A stretch of 64,000 nt of DNA, taken from positions 37,120,067 to 37,184,066 of the forward strand of contig CM060201.1 in NCBI GenBank assembly GCA_030562195.1. Reading direction: 5' to 3'. Source of the stretch: Nipponacmea schrenckii. Taxonomy: Eukaryota; Mollusca; Gastropoda; Lottiidae. This document shows positions 1 to 19,012 of this stretch, piece by piece (positions within the stretch are counted from its first letter, which is position 1; each line of letters opens with the position of its first letter). Position numbers and translations under genes: made by a program. The notes under the pieces were generated by a model that had not been told where the DNA came from, did no database searches, and saw nothing but the letters and a program-made list of their open reading frames with translations.

Positions 1-74
1 TTGAATCAAAGATGGTTACAGGAACTCATTTGTCTTGTGAATTTCAATCTTTACTTCTAGTTGATATCCTATAA

Positions 75-360
75 CCTGGCTTTTTAAAGGGATACCGCGT
101 CTGGGCATGGATAACAATCCAACATCTCAAGAATGGTCAATATGGGTATATATTCATCAGTAAACTTACCTGGTGTTATAAAGTAACAGAATCTCTTAAA
201 ATATGGAAAACTCACAAAACTATGTCAATTTTGAAAAACGCTTAATCAATTTATTAAACGTTTTCAATAACAAAATGCACCTTTATAGATAATTATTAGT
301 TTTTATGTTATTTATGGTATCAGGTATATTTACTGATGAATAGAGCCCTTATAAGCAGAG
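75..360. mobile_element. Foldback (MITE-like) element, short copy
   Basis: The two ends are inverted copies of each other. TATATTCATCAGTAAACTTA near 150 mirrors the complement of TATTTACTGATGAATAGAGC near 325-345, and CTGGCTTTTTAAAGGG at the left edge resembles the complement of the right edge. The interior (GAATGGTCAATATG, GAAAAACGCTTAATCA, AATGCACCTTTATAG) reappears in the same order at 6400-6560. This makes it a dispersed non-autonomous element, not a local hairpin. No coding capacity. Lies downstream of the thymidylate synthase stop codon. Exact ends and target duplication were not resolved. Confidence 0.55.
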
Positions 361-853
361 TTTCAAATATATTGTATGTTTAATCTAGGACGTATTGTCC
401 ATTTAAATACCACTGCTTATCTCTATTTCTATTTATATTATGTATGTATGTACTATTAATGAGTGGATGATGAATAATTAATTAAACTGTTTTAATTAAA
501 GATTGTTTTCAATATTGATCCCAGAAAAGAATAATTTATCTTAAAACCTGTTTATTAGCACATAATAAACTAATATATATACACTTTGAAACACGTAACT
601 TCAAAAACCTGAACCATTTCTAAATTTCTTACATATTTTCCAAGAATGAATTAATATTCCTGGCTTTCAACAATATACTGATGTCAAGTTAAACATTTTA
701 AAGTTAAATTGAGGTAAATTGGTTAGAGACTAAATATATTAGAGAAAGCATACAATATTAACTTTTCTTAAGGCACAAAAAAGGAACTAGTTCTTGGCAG
801 TTAAAGTTACACCCCTGTTTCTTTGCAGTTCGATTAAACTGCCATATCTTCAT

Positions 854-8421
<7,568 letters not shown>

Positions 8422-8445
8422 GACCGGATTTTTGTTTGTGAAGAA

Positions 8446-8479
8446 AGTCCGCGGAAAACTTTCATTTTAAATTTCCCGC
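8446..8479 (-). promoter_or_regulatory. E2F-type sites upstream of thymidylate synthase
   Basis: TTTCCCGC at 8472-8479 (GCGGGAAA on the gene strand), about 50 bp upstream of the TS start codon, is a consensus E2F site. A related CCGCGGAAAA lies at about 8449-8458. TS is a known S-phase E2F target in animals. Binding here is inferred from sequence only. Confidence 0.5.
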
Positions 8480-8484
8480 AACTT

Positions 8485-8597
8485 TTTTCGTGATTATCCA
8501 GATTTCTTTTTTTATCTTGGACAATCAAGTCTTTTAACTTTATTCGTGATTATCCAGATATTATTTTTCTTTTTAATTTGTGACAATCCAGTCTATA
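8485..8597 (+). repeat. Short direct duplication in the TS/RPS16 promoter interval
   Basis: CGTGATTATCCAGAT occurs twice, about 60 bp apart, each followed by a T-rich tract and GACAATC-AGTCT. Two imperfect copies. It lies between the two divergent genes. No factor is assigned. Confidence 0.5.
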
Positions 8598-8944
8598 AAC
8601 CTCAAAACCAAACGTCTCTCAAAATAAATATCAAAGTTTCTTTGAAAATGTCAACAAATGTAGCTTTTTAATTTAAAAATCAAAATAGATAATACTTTAT
8701 AAAAACGATTTTGTCATAATATGGGATTATTTATGAACATAAATCTATACCCAGTGATTTAGGTGTATTTTCTGTAGCCTATTTTGGACCTTTGAGTGCG
8801 TTTAATGAAACATGTAAGCCCAAGTTTGTTTCCTAAAACTGATTGATATACTGATAATAAAATAATATGTAATTTAAATAAATAAAATATCGTTTAAAGT
8901 AAAACCCAGAAAATTTGAATTTGTCTTGAAGAGTATTTACAAAG

Positions 8945-9010
8945 ATTGTAAACCGGAAATAGAACCCCAAGCTACTTCCTTTTCCTTTTCGTTCATGATC
9001 AAAATACAAC
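8945..9010 (+). promoter_or_regulatory. RPS16 promoter with 5'TOP start and leader exon
   Basis: An ETS-type ACCGGAAAT near 8952 is followed by the pyrimidine tract CTTCCTTTTCCTTTTC (about 8975-8990), typical of the terminal oligopyrimidine start of ribosomal-protein mRNAs. A GTGAGT donor follows at 9011. The RPS16 ATG at 9549 is preceded directly by a splice acceptor (TTTCAG then C), so a non-coding leader exon is required; this is the best candidate. The leader contains an upstream ATG. Confidence 0.55.
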
Positions 9011-9548
9011 GTGAGTGAACTTCAACAACTAAAATATCAAAATTATTCCTACAAACAACCCAAATAATCTGAAAACCTTTTAAAACATATTTATAAACTC
9101 CATATTAATAAGTCCAACTATATTTTGTCTCTTGCGTTGATATCTTTTCTGAAAGAAAGAGTAAAGTGAAACATGGCTTCCCTTGACTTGAGACACTCTG
9201 CTTTCGACTATTTTTGTGCACTCACCCTGCTTGGCAGTATTTGGTTGACAAAACTCATAGAGAGTTGAAAGCCCAACATTGAAAATACATGGGATTTGGG
9301 ATAGAGCACTGACAGCACAACTTTGATTTAAAAAATTAAAGAACTGTACCAAAATCTAACACCAGTTGTACTTGACAATGTGAATATTTTTTAAATGAAT
9401 GTGGAATTGGTGTTAGGGAGACAAGTCTCAATGAAAGCACTGGCCTAGGTCACAGAAGATATTCATCTTCAAATGTCAGGGTCGTTGGTCTCTGGTAGCC
9501 CATTCTTTTTAATAGCAAGGTTATCGTTGCATTACTTTCCATTTCAGC

Positions 9549-12500
9549 ATGCCGCCTGCTCCTTCTAGTTTGAAGCCAGCTGCTAAAGCAAAAACTCCAG
9601 TTCAATCAGTACAAGTATGTGGAAGAAAGGTGAGAAATAGATTTTTGTCATTAATTACAATATTCAGGTACCACTACCAGGCATTTAGGATTGATTTTGT
9701 CGAAATGTGCTACAGTCTGTGCAAAAAGAGTAGGCAAATGCTGCTGGGCTGGCAAAATTTCCCTCTTTGCACACTGCATGGCATTGCCTGTCTTCATTAG
9801 CCCATTAGTTGCAGAAGAGTAGGACGTAAAACTTCGTTTCATTTTAAGAATCTGGTCTTCAGGGAAAAATCATCTTTTGGAAACCTATAATTTTGATGGA
9901 TAGAAATTGTCTTTTGATAAACCACCCTTATCAGAGTCAGTTTTCATGAACAAACTAAACTACAACTAGCTGAATATTAGAACGCGTCTGACCTAGTTAC
10001 CAGAATCAGGACACGAGGATAAGTAGGAGACATTTTAAAGGTTTGATTCTCCGAACTACTTTTCTTTACGGGAATATATCATGACCCTTTACATTATTCG
10101 ACTGATTTAGTCTGTTGTAATTTAATGGACTCTAACAAGGTTTGGATCTGTTATTTCTTGATGTAAGACGGAAGTTTCATATTTATTAAATAAAAGGTTT
10201 GGATCTGTATAATTCTGTGATCTGTAAAGATCGAGAAAGTTTAGATCATGAGTTTTAAACGATGAAAGTTCGAGATAAGGTTTAGCTGTTATTTATTTGT
10301 AGAAAACTTCCATCGCTGTAGCCTACTGTAAAAGAGGGTCGAAGGCAACTTTAAGAATCAATGGACGTCCATTAGAACAGATGGAACCAGAATGTCTGAG
10401 AGTCAAGGTGAGGAAACTGTTCATTTATTTTAAATTTTCAATCAGACATCTGTGGTTCCTGCAATTCTACTACAATAAGTGTTTAATGATGTCACTTATG
10501 GCGAAGTATTCCTTAAGTTACAAGCATATTTTGTGGTTAGTGACTCAAACATAACTATTGATAGAATTGCAGGAACCCTAGACGCCTGGCCTAGGTCACA
10601 AGAAGAAACTATTATATGGATTTCTGTATGAAAATAAACATCGATCTGAAAAATTATATATTATTTTTGGAGAGAAGTTGAATATTACAGATGACCAAGT
10701 AATTGTACAAATAAAGTTGTTATTTGTATGAAAGATATGCCTATGTATGAACTAGAAAGCGATAGATTTGTCTAATTAAATAAAAGACAAGCTAACATAG
10801 CCTATGTTATTATTTTTATACACCTACATTGTTATGGGGTTGTATATTATTGTCACCCCATCTGTCTGCTGATCTTTTCATCTGTCTGCAATTGGCTTGT
10901 GAACGCAATCGAGATAACAGTTATCATCTGATTTGAATGAAATTTTGATGTTCGTATCGTACTAGGCAACCACTTGTTTGTTTTAAATTCTGATAAAAAC
11001 TTTGTTTATATTTTAGTTGAGAGAACCCATGTTATTATTAGGTAAAGAAAGATTTGATGGTTTGAATATCCGAGTTCGAGTCAAGGGAGGTGGTATTATA
11101 GCTCAGATTTATGGTAGGTTTGTTTTAGTTAGCACTGGCTGAGGTCTGGACAATTTAAACCAACTCTCGACTGCCTGTGATATCCTACAGTCAATTTGGC
11201 ATGCTAATTGTTTATTTCAATTTTATTCACTATTAAAGAACCCCAGTTAATACGACTTCCCAATATCAACTATAATCGTCAAGTGACATCCAGCTTCCCT
11301 AGATACTTCTTTACTTTCTTGATGTACGCATGCAGCCCCAGTTTACTTCTAGTATATAGGTTGACACTAAACACCATAATGCACCACAATGTCAACACTA
11401 ATGTCTTGTTTTATCATAGACCTTTACTTAGTAACCTGGGCCAGTGCTTTTATAAGACTATGTTCTCATCACCATTTTACAATAATGTTTGATCAATTTT
11501 GCAAAAAAATAACTAGCCTAGGTTTAAAAGGATAGATTTATTATCTAAAACAGTGTAAAAACATTAACACCTTAACACCATAGGACTGATTCCTGTGGTA
11601 GTGCTTCCGAGATTCTGCCTAGCTTTCACCCTCAATATCTATAAGTCACGTTAGTTGTTTTTTGAGGTGAGGGGTCATACAGATGAAAACCCTGTTTCCC
11701 CAATCCTTTCCTGAATGATATAAATAAAATATTGTTAATAAAAAACAACTATGTATAATTTCTGTTGTCATATTAGCCTCGATTCTCTACTATGAATTAA
11801 TCTAAATGAAATGAAGGAATTTTTCTACTAATAATTGAAAACAAAAACATTATAAAAAGAGATTTTAGAGCGAGAAGTATAATTCAGCCTATTTTCTCCA
11901 GGTCTGTATGTTAAATAATAATGTCAAGTTGCACTATAACTAATATCTTTGTATGTATTTGAATTTCAGCTATCCGTCAGGCTGTAGCCAGAGCTATTGT
12001 TGCTTTCTACCAAAAATGTAAGTAGGAATCAAAATTTTATTTAAAATAAAAAGTCAAGACTTCATTGTTCTGTTATTAATTTGAATTAATTTATTATAAA
12101 TCACACCCAACTTTAGTTGTATCCGCTATGTTATCGACCTTCTTCACATGTCGGCCATATTGAATCCATAACAAGGCTCAGAAGTCACTGCATACCTTGT
12201 CATGTGACCTGAGTAATATTGATATAGTTATTTAATGATAATTCAGATTAATTTTACCCTGACATATTACTGAGAGAGGGCAATATTAAACCCTTTGATT
12301 GTTTTTACACCACATAAGCTGTTCCTTCACCATCTTTTCAATGGATGCATTATGAACCTTTCTTTCAAAGTCTAAAATCTGAGATGTATATAAGTTTAGC
12401 ACTATCACTTTAATGCTCATGTTGTTGAACTCATTGACCTTACCTGACCTGTTCAAGATTTTATAACTGAACTAGACAATGAGCTTTGACTGTGATATAT

Positions 12501-12698
12501 GAAATACAACTGCTTGCTGTATTAGAACTATATTATTAATGTATAATTTTAGATGTCGATGAATCGAGTAAGAAAGAAATCAAGGATATATTATTACAAT
12601 ATGATCGTAATTTACTAATTGGTGATCCCCGTCGATGTGAGATGAAGAAATTCGGTGGTCCTGGTGCTCGTGCTCGCTACCAGAAATCTTATCGATAA
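9549..12698 (+). CDS. RPS16: 40S ribosomal protein S16 (uS9), 5 coding exons
   Basis: Structural protein of the small ribosomal subunit head; its C-terminal tail reaches the P-site tRNA. Coding exons: 9549-9629, 10303-10407, 11017-11113, 11970-12017, 12553-12698. All borders are GT/AG with matching phases, giving 158 residues. Visible family signatures: [97 protein letters not shown] and the invariant end KSYR. It is 12 residues longer than the human protein because of an Ala/Pro/Lys-rich N-terminus (residues 2-16). The start is the only ATG in exon 1 and sits one base after a splice acceptor. AATAAA at 12708-12713 follows the stop by nine bases, giving the very short 3' UTR common in this gene class. 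Confidence 0.98.
9699..9845 (+). mobile_element. SINE, 5'-truncated, in RPS16 intron 1
   Basis: Contains the family core GGCAAAATTTCCC, TTGCACACTGCATGGC, CTTCATTAGCCCAT and the end GTAGGACGTAAAACTTC. The tRNA-like head is missing. Confidence 0.75.
9945..10160 (-). repeat. Dispersed repeat R2, inverted copy (RPS16 intron 1)
   Basis: The complement matches the blocks at 1035-1260 and 15098-15330, including ATGTAAAGGGTCATGAT and the TGGAGTCCATTAAATT region (here as AATTTAATGGACTC). More diverged than the other two copies. Confidence 0.5.
10445..10585. repeat. Inverted repeat (hairpin) in RPS16 intron 2
   Basis: TGGTTCCTGCAATTCTACTA near 10451 faces its near-complement TAGAATTGCAGGAACCC near 10562, giving about 27-bp arms around an 80-base loop. 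Could be a tiny MITE or a structured intronic RNA; the sequence does not decide. Confidence 0.5.
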
Positions 12699-12707
12699 AT
12701 TTATTCT

Positions 12708-12713
12708 AATAAA
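12708..12713 (+). other. Poly(A) signal of RPS16
   Basis: AATAAA nine bases after the RPS16 stop, followed by a GTGAGCAAAAAAA stretch and then T-rich sequence (GTTGTTTTCTTTT). Confidence 0.7.
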
Positions 12714-12869
12714 TGTGAGCAAAAAAATAGTTGTTTTCTTTTATAGTCATACAGGCAGTAATCTATTACAGCACTGTACATCTTTACAATATCAAGATGT
12801 TATGTGTACTTATACCTAGACTGCAATATTCACTTTTAGATAAAAAATCCCCCTTGTTAGTGATGCAAG

Positions 12870-13085
12870 TTTGAGGGACTGACACGGAAAAAGCATTTAG
12901 TAATGCATATGGGACAAACCGAGGCCCTGTGTGCTATAGGTTGTTCAAGTTTATGATCCCTTGACAGTTGAAAATCGCAAAAGGAGTAGACCTCTGTCCT
13001 GGCAAAATTTCCCTCAATGCACACTGCATGGTGTTTGTCTGTTTTCATTAGCCCATAAGGTGCAAAAGTGTAAGACATTGACCAA
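12870..13085 (+). mobile_element. SINE, near full length
   Basis: Begins at GAGGGACTGACACGG and runs through ATGGGACAAACCGAGGCCCT, AAAATCGCAAAAGGAGTAG, CCTGGCAAAATTTCCC, CACACTGCATGG and CATTAGCCCATAAGG, but the usual GTAAAACTCC end is degraded. Lies just past the RPS16 poly(A) signal. It generates a spurious minus-strand frame. Confidence 0.75.
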
Positions 13086-14576
13086 CCACAACTTAAGTCT
13101 TAAAAACCTGAATTTTATTACCTGAGCTAATCAGTAATAGAGTTTCCAGCTCCCAGTTGATATTCCACACTTCAAATTACATTCAAGACCCAAAAAACAT
13201 CAAACAAATATACACCTTAAATTATATTGATTTATTGTTTCTTTAAAAATCTTCCATAATTTATAGCATGATACAAAATACACCCTAACTCGGACTTTAA
13301 CAATAATTAAATAAAGCTTAACATTCAGACAAAATATTCTTCGGTTTCTGAAACCTGGTGGACAGTCTGGCAATAAGTCAACAGGGGAGAGAACTCTTAA
13401 TAATTGTATTGAGACAGATAATCTAATACTTGTTAAAGACAATGTAGAATAAAAGAAAATATATTTCATACAGAAAGTTTTACATCAGAAATCTTCAGTA
13501 AATTGTACACTGTACATAAAATATGGTAGCATCAATTTATTCATCAGTACGAAATATTTAAATGTAAAACTCCCCACGTACCAGTACCACTAATGTTCAT
13601 AAAACCGGTACAATCTTTGATGAACGATGAAACCCAACAGAAGGTTGATACCAATCACAACTTTCATCTCTCAGAAATTTAATTGGTGAATATATTGGAG
13701 GAAATATTTAAATTGTATTTCATTAAACTGTGATTTAGAATAATTATTAAATAACAACCTTCACTTAATTACAATCTTGATCTACAAGAGATCTAACTTG
13801 CCATTTCCTTCACAATTACCATTTGTGCAAATTATATCCATTTTGTGAGGTGCATTGTAAAATAGCTTGTGTATGAAAAGATGAATTGTTCAGTCACACC
13901 CATAATATCAAATTAATTCTAAACAATTATATGAATAACCTTTACTTCAATGAAATAACTTACGTTTATGTTTCGACAATTAAACTTTGTCTTGATCAAG
14001 GCGAGAATATTTTCATCAGAATGCCACCAAGTTATTTATCAAAGTAAAATAGTTATCTATATAATCATGCAGTTATTTTATCTCTAATTAATTAATGCCA
14101 CTCAAGGAAGTCTGAAGGCGTGAATACACAAGTTACTTGTACAATGATAACGGATACAGTAGAAAATGGAAGAAAATAATCCAGCCTTCACTGTACTCGT
14201 GTATTATTTTCTTCTCCTGTTTCAATTATCCAGCACCAGTTCTTGTCTATTTGTGAGCATTGTAGCATTATAGATGTTTAAAGAAAGAGGTTTAGAATTT
14301 TCAGTATTTATATTACAGTTGATATGACCAGGAAACAACAAAAGCTGGCAAAATAAATACTATTCTACAAGCAAGTTTATATAGCCCCACCCCACAGCAC
14401 CCCACCCCACCCGGTTTTAGTATACACATTGTTATATTGTTCCCATGCTTCTACTCATAAAAAAAATCACAAGAAGTTTTTCACAAAGCTTCTAATAAAA
14501 ATATGTTAGAAGCGTAAACCATTCAGTTTTTAGGATATTTTTGTTTTAGCACTTTTAATATGTCTGTTACCCCCGT
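13086..14576. other. Intergenic, RPS16-MTPN convergent interval
   Basis: No supported coding exon. AT-rich, with a C-rich run at about 14385-14412 (CCCCACCCC repeats). The last 300-400 bases probably include the myotrophin 3' UTR, but no single poly(A) signal stands out. Confidence 0.5.
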
Positions 14577-16908
14577 TCATTTCAATAAGTTTTTTATTTC
14601 CTCTGTTTCTGCACAGTCGATGTAGGGAGATCCGTCTGGGGCCTTGCCATTTCTATCAGCACCCTGCAATTATAGATTAATTAGATCATATAGAAGATAA
14701 AACAGACAGAAACAGCTCTAAAGATAGAGCCTTTTTTCAACCGGTCATTATGGATGTACAATCGGTCATGACAGGTAAATATGGCTAAATCAACAACCCT
14801 GGTGTGTCGTGAGGAAAATGTCCCAAATAATATTGGGTGTCGGGTACGTAATTTGTCCACAGCAGACCAGAACTAATAACGAACACTATGCCAGTACAAA
14901 GTTTAGTCTAATGAAGTTGAAGAAAAGACCTCCCCCCTCCCCCATCCACTTACCTTTTCTAAAAGTATTTTAACACATTTAACATGGCCTTCATAAACTG
15001 CTGCACATAATGGAGTGATACCGTGAGAATCTAAGGCCTAGAAATAAAATAAACAATTTTAAAATAAACAAGAGATTTTCTAAACTAAGCTTTTAGTCAG
15101 ATGTTTGTGGGGCATCCTAAACCATCACATCATTCTTACATCATAGAAATAACAGACTCTAACTCTAATTGGAGTCCATTAAATTATAACACCAAACTAA
15201 ATCAGTTGTATGATGTAAAGGGTCATGATATTTTCCAGTATAGAGAAGTAGTTCAGCGAGGTCAAACCTTAAAAAATATTTCCTCAGGTTCTGATTCTGG
15301 TAAATAGATCAGTTCCCCTATGGTGTAATGGTTTTGTTTAAACAAGATCACAGCTCATTAAATATTCTTTGCAGCTTTTGCAATAGTGACATGACATGAT
15401 ATACTGAGAAGCATTTCTTCAATCATGGGAAGCACCTATATTTGACACAAGAATACAATAGTGCAAAAACAAACCAAAAAACCCCTCTATAATTTTAAGA
15501 ATATTGTGATAAAATCATCAATGGGGTCATTTGTTGCTAACATCCAAGCATTCAAATTGTTGCAGTAGCCTAGGTGAGAGAAGCCTAGGAGACAGTAACC
15601 TAGGTGAGAGAAGCCTAGGAGACAGTAGCCTAGGTGAGAGAAGCCTATGAGACAGTAACCTAGGTGAGAGAAGCTAAAACTTACATTGACATCAGCACCT
15701 TTTTGAACTAAAAATTCTATCATTTCAGGTTGACCATAATCAGCGGCGAAATGAATTAATTTTCGACCAGATATAGTTTCATTCTGTAAACCCTTCTACA
15801 ATCAAAATCACACGTACATATAATAACTTGTAGGGTAAGGGACACCATGTATATAACCACATTGTTGGGACAGGACCACCATCTGTTTGACTAATCATAT
15901 CATAGCTTTTAAAGAGGCCCAGGCTTGATTTTTATGGGTCGTTTTGGGCCTTTGTTACATTTAAACAGTCCTCAGAAATACTCCAGCACTAAGAAAATCG
16001 CAAAATACCTTGAAATATACCCCAAACAAAAAATTTCACTTTTCATTTTTTTTCCGTGCTGTACGCAGCTGGTCTCCAGTCAGTCTGAAAATTGTGTGTC
16101 CGGTTGACAAAGTCTACAATTCAAAATGCGTTGTAGTCTATTTATATAGATGACCGCTATTGCACGACGGGAAGGATAACTCTTTGATTATCAAGACGAA
16201 CCGTTTCTAATATGGCTGGACGTTCGTAATTTCTTAGGACATTATGATTTTTCAAACACGGATAATTATGGATACACATGGATTTGAAGGCTCAAATTTC
16301 AAAAGTAAGCTCTGTAGACTATTTCTGATTAGCTTACCAAAAGATTTCATGTGTTTGAGGCTGTCGGATGATTGTCCGAAGCAAATAAAGCCTGGGCCCT
16401 TTTAAGCTGAACTACTCAGTTATGTAAAGAAGCAAAAGATAGCTCATAGACTATGGATATTCCAACATTACAGTACATTTATCTCTGACTAGATTTTCAA
16501 GTCTCAATTTGCAATGACACGAAAGCACAGCCTGCACAGTTGTATTATCCCAGTGAATCATTCGGAGTGCAGTTAAACTAAAGAAGCTTTGAGAAAGGCA
16601 AGGCCAAGCTAGTCACTGTAATAAAATTTGTTGCCCCTCCTTTTTTTTCCAATCAAGCAATTTCATTCTCAAGATCTAGCCTAAACCACTAAATAATCTA
16701 CTCTCTTAAAATTTCTCAAAGGCTCAAAGGAAGTTTATGTTATTGCCTTATTTAGTCATTGATGGGGGTGGGGCACTAGCTCTGTCGTCATTGCAATGGA
16801 GAAGTAAATTATTTCTGTTCAGTTTCAGATTTAACAAACCTGTCCTTCTAAGGCTGTTTTCACTTCAGATAAATCGCCATTTTTGACACTCCAAACTACA
16901 CTTTCCAT
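14577..16908 (-). CDS. MTPN: Myotrophin-like ankyrin-repeat protein, 4 exons
   Basis: Small ankyrin protein that in vertebrates binds actin-capping protein CapZ and modulates NF-kB. Exons in transcript order: 16908-16840, 15795-15685, 15037-14954, 14663-14577, all GT/AG bounded and all phase 0, giving 116 residues (human 118). The N-terminus [12 protein letters not shown] matches the capping N-cap helix. Ankyrin signatures: [20 protein letters not shown] (repeat 1, from about 33), [28 protein letters not shown] (repeat 2) and [19 protein letters not shown] (repeat 3), ending EEIKNLLK. Length, exon plan and order of motifs agree with MTPN rather than a fragment of a larger ankyrin protein. A 30-bp array starts about 10 bases inside intron 2, beside the exon 2 donor. 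Confidence 0.93.
15098..15330 (+). repeat. Dispersed repeat R2, copy in MTPN intron 2
   Basis: Closest partner of 1035-1260 (over 150 bp nearly identical). Sits in the intron between MTPN exons 2 and 3, about 60 bp from exon 3. Confidence 0.6.
15563..15674 (+). repeat. 30-bp minisatellite next to MTPN exon 2
   Basis: TAGGTGAGAGAAGCCTAGGA starts at 15571, 15601 and 15631, with a partial copy at 15661. Because the unit is 30 bp the minus strand stays open through it and fuses to exon 2; the GTAAGT donor at 15684 shows it is intronic. Confidence 0.88.
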
Positions 16909-16994
16909 TCCGATTGTTTTTTGTTATTAATTTCAAATGATAACGTTTGTCTGGCTTTAATTCAACTTTCCTTCCAATCAAGTTTTCTTCTTTT

Positions 16995-17012
16995 TTTATA
17001 AACCGGAAGCGA
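16995..17012 (-). promoter_or_regulatory. Possible ETS site in the MTPN promoter
   Basis: ACCGGAAGC at about 17002-17010, some 95 bp upstream of the MTPN start, matches the ETS/GABP core. Single site; weak evidence. Confidence 0.3.
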
Positions 17013-17782
17013 TATCAGGAGGATATGACTACGCAAACGCAGAACTCGTGATCATTTGAAAGGTTATTCACACAACATCCTCGAATGATTATAATGAACA
17101 CAAGAGACACCTGTTCCAGGTACGTCAGTGTCTATTTCAGTGTTCAGCCAACTGACAGTAATTTCGATTGACGAGAAAGAGAGAAAACATTAAACTGATG
17201 TGGGGGGGGGGGGGTGATGTGGTTTGGGTGTGGGGGCATTTGGATCTCAGAATTATCTAAGTGGCTGACCAGGTAATTTGTGTCCCTTTGAAATTTGAGA
17301 GTCGGACAACTTGGCTTCTGGTAAACTTTCTTAGGGAGTGGTGAAGGGAGTGGGGGACATTTTACATAAATACTGGACACTAGGCCGGGTTTTCGCCATT
17401 GACCATCTAGAAATAAAAAGTTAACAACAAGCAACTTATTCGACAATGAATCAAACTTCATTCATTCGTGAAATATTCGCCATGGGTGGTTAGTAGATAT
17501 ATATATAATGTCAGAATTTGATGTATTGTTAAAGTGATTATAATAGATCTACATACAAAGGTACAATAATATTTACAAAATATTTCCTTTCACTGACTTA
17601 TCCCGAGTTAGCTACGAGATTAATTCCGGTATAAGTCGAAATCATTTTTCTTCAACTAGATAATCTCGATTGGAGAGACTAACATAGAAAAAGTCTAGTA
17701 GTGGATGAGAAAACAACCCAAAACTTTATCAACTGTCAACACAGAATTATCTTATTGAACCAATCCATCTAGCAACCTACAA
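17013..17782. other. Intergenic
   Basis: No convincing gene. Includes a G-run at about 17200-17213 and a minus-strand frame (17144-17461) whose proline-rich translation comes from the C/A-rich tract. No splice context supports it. Confidence 0.5.
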
Positions 17783-19012
17783 CCATTACCAACTACTACG
17801 ACTACCAACAACTACGACTACTAACTGCTACGACTACTAACTGCTACGACTACCAACTACTACGACTACCAACTACTACGACTACCAACAACTACGACTA
17901 CTAACTGCTACGACTACCAACTGCTACGACTACTAACTGCTACGACTACTAACTACTACGACTACTAACTGCTACGACTACTAACTGCTACGACTACTAA
18001 CTACTACGACTACCAACTGCTACGACTACTAACTGCTACGACTACCAACTGCTAGGACTACTAACTACTACGACTACTAACTACTACGACTACTAACTAC
18101 TACGACTACCAACTACTACGACTACTAACTACTACGACTACCAACTACTACGACTACTAACAACTACGACTACCAACTACTAGTACTACCAACTACTACA
18201 ACTACCAACTACTACGACTACCAACTACTACGACTACCAACTACTACGACTACCAACTGCTACGACTACCAACTACTACGACTACTAACTACTACGACTA
18301 CCAACTACTACGACTACCAACTACTACGACTACTAACTACTACGACTACTAACTACTACGACTACCAACTACTAGTACTACTAACTACTACGACTACTAA
18401 CTACTACGACTACCAACTACTAGTACTACCAACTACTACGACTACTAACTACTACGACTACTAACTACTACGACTACTAACAACTACGACTACTAACTGC
18501 TGCGACTCCCAACTACTACGACTACTTACTGCTACGACTACCAACTACTAGTACTACTAACTACTACGACTACCAACTGCTACGACTACTAACTACTAGT
18601 ACTACCAACTACTACGACTACTAACTACTACGACTACCAACTACTATGACTACTAACAACTACGACTACTAACTGCTGCGACTCCCAACTACTACGACTA
18701 CTTACTGCTACGACTACCAACTACTACGACTACTAACTACTACGACTACCAACTGCTACGACTACTAACTACTACGACTACCAACTACTACGACTACTAA
18801 CTACTACGACTACTAACTACTACGACTACCAACTGCTACGACTACTAACTACTACGACTACTAACTACTACGACTACTAACTGCTACGACTACCAACTAC
18901 TACGACTACTTACTGCTACGACTACCAACTGCTAAGACTACTAACTGCTACGACTACCAACTGCTACGACTACTAACTCCTACGACTACTAACTCCTACG
19001 ACTACTTCAGAT
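17783..19012 (+). repeat. 16-bp minisatellite, about 75 copies
   Basis: Unit AACTRCTACGACTACY with a T/C alternation in the last position and occasional CTAGTA or CTGCGA variants. The unit is not a multiple of three, so no frame stays open. Blocks such as CTGCTGCGACTCCCAACTAC recur at about 18500 and 18670, showing higher-order duplication of a 170-bp block. Confidence 0.95.

Noticed and set aside
9080..9352. 90-codon minus-strand frame in the RPS16 leader intron
   Set aside because: No recognised domain; antisense to the leader intron with no splice or promoter evidence.
15487..15723. Minus frame joining a 10-residue repeat to the MTPN ankyrin exon
   Set aside because: The GTAAGT donor at 15684 ends exon 2; the repeat part is intronic.
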